Source: Leucothrix mucor
GTDB taxonomy: Bacteria; Pseudomonadota; Gammaproteobacteria; Thiotrichales; Thiotrichaceae
Length of the DNA: 10,966 nucleotides
NCBI GenBank assembly: GCA_015662325.1
Contig: DQUJ01000127.1
Location: forward strand, 1-10,966
Direction: 5' to 3'
Position numbers and translations under genes: made by a program
Notes under the pieces: model-generated
Database searches by the model: none
What the model was told of the DNA's origin: nothing
The model's input: the letters and a program-made list of their open reading frames with translations, nothing else
In this document: positions 6,304 through 10,966 of the stretch, piece by piece
Position numbering within the stretch: the stretch's first letter is position 1
Layout of the letters: the number at the start of each line of letters is the position of its first letter

Positions 6304-6349
6304 TAAGCCAATCAGCAAGGACTGCATTTGGCTTAGTATTCTCAATACT
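6304..6349 (+). other. Two tandem hairpins in the leader of the small membrane protein gene
   Basis: The first hairpin pairs TAAGCCAA (6304-6311) with TTGGCTTA (6328-6335) and has an inner CAG/CTG pair. The second pairs AGTATT (6335-6340) exactly with AATACT (6344-6349) around a three-base loop and is followed by TTTACT. They abut with one shared base. There is no long T-run, so termination would be weak; a leader structure or the 3' end of a short RNA are both possible. Confidence 0.45.
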
Positions 6350-6391
6350 TTACTACCGCTATTAAAAGACTATCAAGGAAGAACAGACATC

Positions 6392-6709
6392 ATGGCTTTA
6401 TTTTTATTACAAGTAACACTTATTACAACAATGGCCGTGGCGGCAGGCATTCTACTCGGCTGGTGGGCACATATTTATTTTAATAAAGACCATGGGATCA
6501 CCAAGCAAAAAGAGCTCAATCAAATAAAAAGTTATTTTGCAGATGCAATTAAAGAAAGCGCTCGCGTTAAGTTACAGCTCAAGTTAGCAGAAGAAAAAAT
6601 TGAGCTATTAGCATCTAAGCCGCCCCAAGTTGAAGGCGTTGATTTTGAAGCATATCAAATATTCGAAAATACGGTTAAAGAAGCGCAATTAAGAAAGTAT
6701 TTAAACTAG
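6392..6709 (+). CDS. Small single-pass membrane protein with cytoplasmic helical region, unknown function
   Basis: A 105-aa protein with a good ribosome site (AAGGAAG, 6375-6381, 10 nt before ATG). Residues about 4-26 form one hydrophobic membrane helix with no cleavage site, followed by W24-W25 at the boundary and then charged, mostly helical sequence. Residues 36-75 are rich in Lys, Glu and Leu and could form a coiled coil, followed by a proline break (P77-P78) and a second helix near 85-105. The topology recalls small membrane-anchored coiled-coil proteins such as ZapG/YhcB (DUF1043), but no family motif is seen, so no function is assigned. The gene is convergent with the reductase gene after a 16-bp gap that contains only a short GCTAG/CTAGC hairpin. 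Confidence 0.75.
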   Translation: MALFLLQVTLITTMAVAAGILLGWWAHIYFNKDHGITKQKELNQIKSYFADAIKESARVKLQLKLAEEKIELLASKPPQVEGVDFEAYQIFENTVKEAQLRKYLN

Positions 6710-6725
6710 AGCTAGCATACTAGCC

Positions 6726-7763
6726 TCACTCTGCATATTCAAAAGAATCAAAGAACAGCTGATCATCTGGCAAACCTTGTTGAGTAAACGTTTCTTTAGC
6801 CGCCTCTATCATCGGGGGCGGGCCAGCCATATACACATCAACAGCCGATAAGTCTTTAACGTCTTCGGCAACAATGCTATGCACAAAGCCTGTTTTCCCC
6901 TGCCAATTATCGTCGTCCTTAGCATCTGATAAAACAGGGGTATAGCTTATGTTCTCGTGTTGAAATGCCCATTTTTTGGGTAAATCATCACGGTACAAAT
7001 CTGCTTTTGCGCGTACCCCCCAATAAATATGAAGCGGGCGTTTATCATTTTCTTCTATTAATTGTTCTACCATGCCTTTAATGGGTGCGAAGCCTGTCCC
7101 GCCAGCAATTAAAATAAGTGGGCGCGGTGTATTCCCTAACGCTTCGTCTTGCTCATCTAACTCTCGGATAAAAAAGCTTCCAAAAGGGCCTTCAATACGC
7201 AACAACGCCTTTTCTTTCATCTCATTAAACACATGCGGAGTAAAATAGCCGCCCTCTACCAAACGCAAATGTAATTCCAAGTAATCATCATGCGTAGGGG
7301 AATTAGCTAAAGAAAAAGCCCTGCGTTTATTGTCTCTTAATAAAAACTCGATATATTGACCCGCACGAAACGCCATCCGCTGGTTGGCAGGCAATGCTAA
7401 CGTCATTTCCATTACATCATCAGATAGTTTGCGCAAAGAAGTAACACGCACCGGTAGCTTCTTTATTTCAATTTCAGTAGAACTGCTGATTTCTTTAACG
7501 TTCAAGACTAAATCAGACTTCGCTTTACAGACACAAAAAGCCGCACGACCTTGTTTATGTTCGTGCTCCATTACTGTTATCGGCAAACCTTCGGGATATT
7601 CAACCTCCCCTTCTATGACTTTTCCTAAACACGTACCACAAGACCCACTGCGACAACCATAGGGAAAAGAAATGCCCTGACGTAATGCTGCATCTAAAAT
7701 AAATTCATCTTTTTTAACTTCAAACTGATGACCACTCGGCTGTACTGTAATTTGATATGACAT
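6726..7763 (-). CDS. Ferredoxin/flavin-dependent NAD(P)H reductase (CDP-6-deoxy-glucoseen reductase-like)
   Basis: A 345-aa soluble oxidoreductase with three modules. Residues 1-90 are a plant-type [2Fe-2S] ferredoxin domain with cluster cysteines C37, C42, C45 and C77. Residues about 100-200 are an FAD/FMN-binding barrel with R148-A-F-S-L-A-N. Residues 210-345 are the NAD(P) domain with G221-G-T-G-F-A-P-I and Y311-M-A-G-P-P-P-M-I, ending in an aromatic F-F-D-S-F-E-Y tail. It should move electrons from NAD(P)H through flavin to the iron-sulfur cluster and on to a partner. Relatives are often labelled CDP-6-deoxy-3,4-glucoseen reductase (AscD-like), but no sugar genes are nearby, so that name should not be taken literally. 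It is transcribed away from nrdA. The ribosome site is weak (AGAG). Confidence 0.88.
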   Translation of the reverse strand: MSYQITVQPSGHQFEVKKDEFILDAALRQGISFPYGCRSGSCGTCLGKVIEGEVEYPEGLPITVMEHEHKQGRAAFCVCKAKSDLVLNVKEISSSTEIEIKKLPVRVTSLRKLSDDVMEMTLALPANQRMAFRAGQYIEFLLRDNKRRAFSLANSPTHDDYLELHLRLVEGGYFTPHVFNEMKEKALLRIEGPFGSFFIRELDEQDEALGNTPRPLILIAGGTGFAPIKGMVEQLIEENDKRPLHIYWGVRAKADLYRDDLPKKWAFQHENISYTPVLSDAKDDDNWQGKTGFVHSIVAEDVKDLSAVDVYMAGPPPMIEAAKETFTQQGLPDDQLFFDSFEYAE

Positions 7764-7913
7764 AAAAACTCTGATGATTCACTTGTAGCTTATTGATTAA
7801 TTGGCACTAAAAAAGGTTCATATTTTAACAGTAAAAATAATAAATATATTTTTACATTATGCTTTTTTTTCAACACAAGCGAGTATATCAAAGCGTAGAG
7901 AGTTTTACCCAAG

Positions 7914-7922
7914 TTATCCACA
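7914..7922 (+). promoter_or_regulatory. DnaA box (exact TTATCCACA)
   Basis: This is the strong consensus DnaA 9-mer, 44 bp upstream of the -35 hexamer of the nrdA promoter. In E. coli, DnaA bound at boxes in the nrdAB promoter links dNTP supply to replication; the arrangement here resembles that. One box alone is not enough for an origin. Confidence 0.55.
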
Positions 7923-7950
7923 GAATATAAACATATTCTAAAGAGCATAA

Positions 7951-7966
7951 ACACAATATGTTGTAC
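7951..7966 (+). promoter_or_regulatory. NrdR box 1
   Basis: ACACAATATGTTGTAC matches the NrdR consensus (ACACWATATATWGTGT) at 13 of 16 positions. It lies just ahead of the -35 hexamer (7967) and exactly 32 bp, three helical turns, before box 2. NrdR is the ATP/dATP-sensing repressor of ribonucleotide reductase genes. Confidence 0.75.
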
Positions 7967-7996
7967 TTGACGGTAATGGCATACACACTCTATAGT
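7967..7996 (+). promoter_or_regulatory. nrdA promoter
   Basis: TTGACG (7967-7972) and TATAGT (7991-7996) are each five of six matches to the sigma-70 hexamers, with an 18-bp spacer. The -35 abuts NrdR box 1 and the -10 lies inside NrdR box 2, as expected for a repressed promoter. The predicted start is near 8003, about 390 nt before the nrdA ATG. Confidence 0.65.
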
Positions 7997-7998
7997 AT
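7983..7998 (+). promoter_or_regulatory. NrdR box 2
   Basis: ACACACTCTATAGTAT matches the NrdR consensus at 13 of 16 positions and covers the -10 hexamer. The start-to-start distance of 32 bp from box 1 is the spacing usual for paired NrdR sites, which supports both boxes. Confidence 0.68.
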
Positions 7999-8062
7999 GC
8001 ACCACTTCGAAAGCGACTAACAAACGTTACCTTTTAGGGCTGATACAAACCCTTTAATAACG

Positions 8063-8116
8063 ACCTATCTTCACTTTAGCTGGCGCACTTTTAGCTAGCG
8101 GCATTTTAAGATAGGT
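8063..8116 (+). other. Hairpin with 9-bp closing stem in the nrdA leader
   Basis: ACCTATCTT (8063-8071) pairs exactly with AAGATAGGT (8108-8116). Inside, TAGCT (8077-8081) can pair with AGCTA (8093-8097). The interior also contains an imperfect direct repeat, CACTTTAGCTGGCG then CACTTTTAGCTAGCG. U-rich sequence follows after a few bases, so attenuation is possible but the T-run is not adjacent to the stem. Confidence 0.55.
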
Positions 8117-8150
8117 ATTTATTGTTTTTGTAAGTTGGGCAGGATTAAAA

Positions 8151-8171
8151 ATGGCTAAAGATAATTAGCCA
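8151..8171 (+). other. Hairpin overlapping a five-codon mini-ORF in the nrdA leader
   Basis: TGGCTAA (8152-8158) pairs exactly with TTAGCCA (8165-8171) around a six-base loop. The same bases form ATG-GCT-AAA-GAT-AAT-TAG (8151-8168), with AGGA six bases ahead of the ATG. Whether it is translated is unknown; five codons with a plausible ribosome site can arise by chance. Confidence 0.35.
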
Positions 8172-8380
8172 AACAAGTATTAAAGAACGTTATTTTTATT
8201 TATCGGGTTTAACAAAAAGATATAGAGCCGGTTAAATCAGCAAAAAGATGACGTATAACAAATACCAGAAATACAAATAACAAGATTTATTTCAATGTGA
8301 TTCTTCGTGATATTACGTTGTTAGTCCTTGTCTTTTTTATTTATCAAAAACATACATAGGTCTGTAAACAAATCTATATG

Positions 8381-8385
8381 AGGAG
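8381..8385 (+). promoter_or_regulatory. nrdA ribosome binding site
   Basis: AGGAG (GAGGAG with the preceding base) lies 5 nt ahead of ATG 8391 and fixes this as the start; the next in-frame ATG has no such site. Confidence 0.85.
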
Positions 8386-8390
8386 AACAC

Positions 8391-10966
8391 ATGCAAATAA
8401 CGGGTAATGACAACATTTCAGAACAGGGGCTACCCGTAAAAGAGGCGATTGACGAGACCATGTCACGTACCTCACCTGCTCTTTCAGAAGACGCGGCAAT
8501 TTACAAAGTCATGCGCCGTAACGGTAAAGTCACACCGTTTGATAAAAGCAAAATTGAAGTGGCGCTAACCAAAGCATTTTTAGGCGTAGAAGGTGGCGTA
8601 GCAGCGGCTTCTTCACGCATTCATGACACCGTTAACATAATGACAGAGCAAGTGTTTGATAGCTTATTTCGTCGTATGCCAGACGGTGGCATCGTACATA
8701 TTGAAGATATTCAGGATCAGGTCGAATTAGCCCTTATGCGTTCTGGCGAACGTAAAGTGGCGCGTGCCTACGTCCTATATCGTGAAGAAAGAGCACAGAC
8801 ACGTGCCGAGAAGGCAGAAAAATCCAAGCCTAAAAAGTCATCTAAAAAAGATGTCCTTCACGTAACCAGTTCATCCGGGGACACCAAGCCGCTCGATGAA
8901 AGCCGCCTACGCAAGATTGTTGCAGAAGCGGTGGCAGGGCTGGACGGCGTTGATAAAGACACCGTTCTCAATGAGGCAATGCGCAACCTGTTTGATGGCA
9001 TCCCGGAAGAGGATGTTGGATCCGCGCTAGTAATGGCAACGCGTGTCATGATCGAAAAGGATAGTAATTATTCTTCGGTAGCGGCGCGCTTGTTACTAGA
9101 CAACTTACGCACCGAATCTCTGACCTATTTAAACGGTAGAAGCACCGATGCGACACAAGCAGAAATGGCAAAACGCTATCCTGCAACTTTTAAGAAATAC
9201 ATCGCACAAGCGGTAGAGCTAGAACTGCTTGATGAAGAACTAACGCGTTATGATCTTACAAAACTAGGCGCAGCACTGGATGCTAGCCGTGATCAACAGT
9301 TCACTTACCTTGGTTTGCAAACGCTGTACGACCGTTACTTTATCCACACTACAGATGAAATTCGTTTTGAATTACCGCAAATTTTCTTCATGCGTGTTTC
9401 GATGGGTTTAGCGATGAATGAAGTCAATCGTGAAGAGCGCGCGATTGAATTCTACAACCTGCTTTCTAGCTTTAACTTTATGAGCAGTACGCCAACCTTA
9501 TTTAACTCTGGCACACGTCGCCCACAATTATCATCGTGTTATTTAACAACCGTGCCTGATAGCTTAGAAGGCATTTATAACTCGATTAAAGATAATGCCA
9601 TGCTGTCTAAATTTGCCGGTGGTTTAGGCAACGATTGGACACGTGTTCGCGGGCTTGGCTCGCACATCAAAGGTACTAACGGCAAATCACAGGGCGTGGT
9701 TCCTTTCTTAAAAGTAACCAACGATACCGCCGTTGCAGTTAACCAAGGCGGCAAACGCAAAGGCGCTATTTGTGCTTACATGGAAACATGGCATGTAGAC
9801 ATTGAAGAGTTTATCGAGTTACGTAAAAACACCGGTGATGAGCGTCGTCGTACCCACGATATGAATTCAGCGAACTGGATTCCTGATCTATTTATGCAAC
9901 GTGTTGCAGAAGAAGGCGAATGGACATTATTCTCGCCAGAAGAAGTGCCAGATCTGCACGACCTTGTCGGTAAAGAATTTAAAATAGCCTATGAAGCCTA
10001 CGAAGAAAAAGCAAAACGTGGCGATATTCAACTCTTTAAAACATTAAAAGCGGTTGATTTATGGCGCAAAATGCTCGGTATGATATTCGAAACAGGGCAT
10101 CCGTGGATCACCTTCAAAGACCCTTGTAATATTCGTTACAGCAACCAGCACATGGGTGTAGTACACAGTTCTAATCTATGTACCGAGATTATGCTCCACA
10201 CCAACGATGATGAAGTTGCCGTTTGTAATCTAGGTTCTGTTAACTTGCCACAGCATACAACCGCTGACGGTATTGATATGGAAAAGCTAGAAAAAACCAT
10301 CAAAACTGCAATGCGTATGCTCGACAACGTGATCGAATACAATTACTACAGCGTACCGCAAGCGCGTCATTCGAATATGCAACATCGTCCTGTTGGATTA
10401 GGTTTGATGGGCTTTCAAGATGCGCTTTATAAGCAAGATATTCCGTATGCTTCAATTGAAGCGGTTGAATTTGCAGATAACAGCATGGAAGCGGTTTCTT
10501 ACTTTGCGATTAAATCATCGTCTGATTTAGCCAACGAACGTGGCACTTACGAAACCTATGATGGCTCGCTGTGGAGCAAAGGTATTTTGCCAATTGATTC
10601 TATCGAACTGATGGAAGCAGAACGTGGCGAATATTACCAAGTCGATAAAACTAGCACCCTGGATTGGAAAACATTACGTAAGCAGATAAAGAAAGTCGGT
10701 ATGCGTAACTCGAATGTAATGGCAATTGCACCAACCGCAACCATTTCGAATATTTGTGGTGTGAGTCAATCTATCGAGCCAACCTACCAAAACTTATTCG
10801 TTAAATCGAACTTGTCTGGTGAGTTTACGGTAGTTAACCCGTACATGGTTCAAGAGCTAAAAGACAAAGGCTTGTGGGACGAAGTGATGATCAATGATCT
10901 TAAATACTTCGACGGAAGCGTGCAAGAAATCGACCGTGTACCGGAAGAACTAAAAGCAAAATACGC
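8391..10966 (+). CDS. nrdA: Class I ribonucleoside-diphosphate reductase, large subunit NrdA (3' end outside window)
   Basis: 858 codons are visible and the frame is still open at the window edge; the full protein is probably near 950 residues. It reduces ribonucleoside diphosphates to deoxy forms together with the radical-bearing small subunit NrdB. Two ATP-cone regulatory domains are seen: about 36-135 (Y-K-V-M-R-R-N-G-K-V) and 153-245, joined by a Lys/Glu-rich linker. The barrel follows with redox cysteine C383 (S-S-C-Y-L), the radical-site triad N595-L-C597-T-E599, and second redox cysteine C612 (V-C-N-L-G-S-V-N-L). P-T-A-T-I-S-N-I lies at 781-788. The C-terminal radical-transfer tyrosines and the shuttle cysteine pair fall outside. 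Double-cone NrdA is known from Pseudomonas and others, where dATP inhibits through the outer cone. NrdR and DnaA boxes lie upstream. Confidence 0.97.
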   Translation, partial: MQITGNDNISEQGLPVKEAIDETMSRTSPALSEDAAIYKVMRRNGKVTPFDKSKIEVALTKAFLGVEGGVAAASSRIHDTVNIMTEQVFDSLFRRMPDGGIVHIEDIQDQVELALMRSGERKVARAYVLYREERAQTRAEKAEKSKPKKSSKKDVLHVTSSSGDTKPLDESRLRKIVAEAVAGLDGVDKDTVLNEAMRNLFDGIPEEDVGSALVMATRVMIEKDSNYSSVAARLLLDNLRTESLTYLNGRSTDATQAEMAKRYPATFKKYIAQAVELELLDEELTRYDLTKLGAALDASRDQQFTYLGLQTLYDRYFIHTTDEIRFELPQIFFMRVSMGLAMNEVNREERAIEFYNLLSSFNFMSSTPTLFNSGTRRPQLSSCYLTTVPDSLEGIYNSIKDNAMLSKFAGGLGNDWTRVRGLGSHIKGTNGKSQGVVPFLKVTNDTAVAVNQGGKRKGAICAYMETWHVDIEEFIELRKNTGDERRRTHDMNSANWIPDLFMQRVAEEGEWTLFSPEEVPDLHDLVGKEFKIAYEAYEEKAKRGDIQLFKTLKAVDLWRKMLGMIFETGHPWITFKDPCNIRYSNQHMGVVHSSNLCTEIMLHTNDDEVAVCNLGSVNLPQHTTADGIDMEKLEKTIKTAMRMLDNVIEYNYYSVPQARHSNMQHRPVGLGLMGFQDALYKQDIPYASIEAVEFADNSMEAVSYFAIKSSSDLANERGTYETYDGSLWSKGILPIDSIELMEAERGEYYQVDKTSTLDWKTLRKQIKKVGMRNSNVMAIAPTATISNICGVSQSIEPTYQNLFVKSNLSGEFTVVNPYMVQELKDKGLWDEVMINDLKYFDGSVQEIDRVPEELKAKY

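Larger units (their letters stand above)
5978..6391. other. Non-coding region between pfp and the small membrane protein gene
   Basis: No convincing gene is seen in these 414 bp. They hold a short direct repeat near 6008-6030 (AGTAGCAA twice, 11 bp apart), a one-mismatch DnaA-like 9-mer at 6032-6040 that is probably chance, a possible promoter at 6241-6269, and two hairpins at 6304-6349. The part after the promoter would be the leader of the gene at 6392, unless a small RNA is encoded here. Confidence 0.5.
7764..8390. other. Long control region between the reductase gene and nrdA
   Basis: 627 bp without a credible gene. The left part (7764-7900) is very A+T-rich. The centre holds a DnaA box, two NrdR-type boxes and a promoter pointing to nrdA. 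The right part (about 8003-8390) would be a nrdA mRNA leader near 390 nt long with at least two hairpins. A minus-strand open frame at 7790-8023 is not considered real. Confidence 0.7.

Noticed and set aside
6707..6728. GCTAG/CTAGC hairpin as a bidirectional terminator between the convergent genes
   Set aside because: The stem is only five pairs and no T-run follows on either strand, so it is too weak to call.
7914..7922. Possible replication origin
   Set aside because: Only one exact DnaA box is present, with no cluster, and no dnaA, dnaN or gyrB nearby; promoter control of nrdA explains it better.
7790..8023. Minus-strand open frame of 77 codons
   Set aside because: It runs across the NrdR boxes, the promoter and A+T-rich DNA, has no ribosome site and has a composition typical of chance translation.
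8248..8280. Ten-codon frame in the nrdA leader
   Set aside because: It is low-complexity A-rich sequence and has no proper ribosome site.

Overview
The window reads as chromosomal DNA of a moderately AT-rich gammaproteobacterium. The combination of a PPi-type phosphofructokinase, a class I NrdA with two N-terminal ATP-cones, an SO_0444-type metal permease and a ferredoxin:flavin reductase fits Methylophaga/Cycloclasticus/Thiotrichales-like lineages. That placement is an inference from gene content; there is no rRNA or other marker here to settle it.

Layout. 1-272: 3' end of a LysR-family regulator. 273-600: small scarred region with an N-terminal remnant of a REP-associated (IS200/IS605-like) transposase, an intact tRNA-Arg(CCG) on the minus strand, and about 100 bp away a truncated second copy of the same tRNA. 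645-2486 (-): RNase II-family exoribonuclease. 2574-3707 (-): DUF318/SO_0444-type metal permease with a Gly/Cys-rich tail, with a candidate Fur-type box over its predicted transcription start. 3945-4313 (+): single-domain rhodanese. 4344-4514 (-): a previously easy-to-miss 56-codon ORF with a good ribosome binding site. 4665-5927 (+): PPi-dependent phosphofructokinase, followed by a strong intrinsic terminator. 5978-6391: non-coding, with two tandem hairpins. 6392-6709 (+): small one-helix membrane protein of unknown function. 6726-7763 (-): ferredoxin/flavin/NAD(P) reductase. 7764-8390: long non-coding region carrying an exact DnaA box, a tandem pair of NrdR-type boxes at 32-bp spacing, a good sigma-70 promoter and a structured leader of about 390 nt. 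8391-end (+): nrdA, cut by the window edge.

Most genes are single housekeeping units, not one large operon. The most informative part is 6726-8391. A reductase that joins a plant-type ferredoxin domain to a Fre-like flavin reductase module is transcribed away from nrdA, and the DNA between them carries NrdR and DnaA signals. This suggests, but does not prove, that the reductase serves the iron cofactor of the partner subunit NrdB. I found no CRISPR array, complete insertion sequence, phage gene or obvious defence system. The candidates for something undescribed are the 56-aa ORF, the 105-aa membrane protein, and the long nrdA leader.
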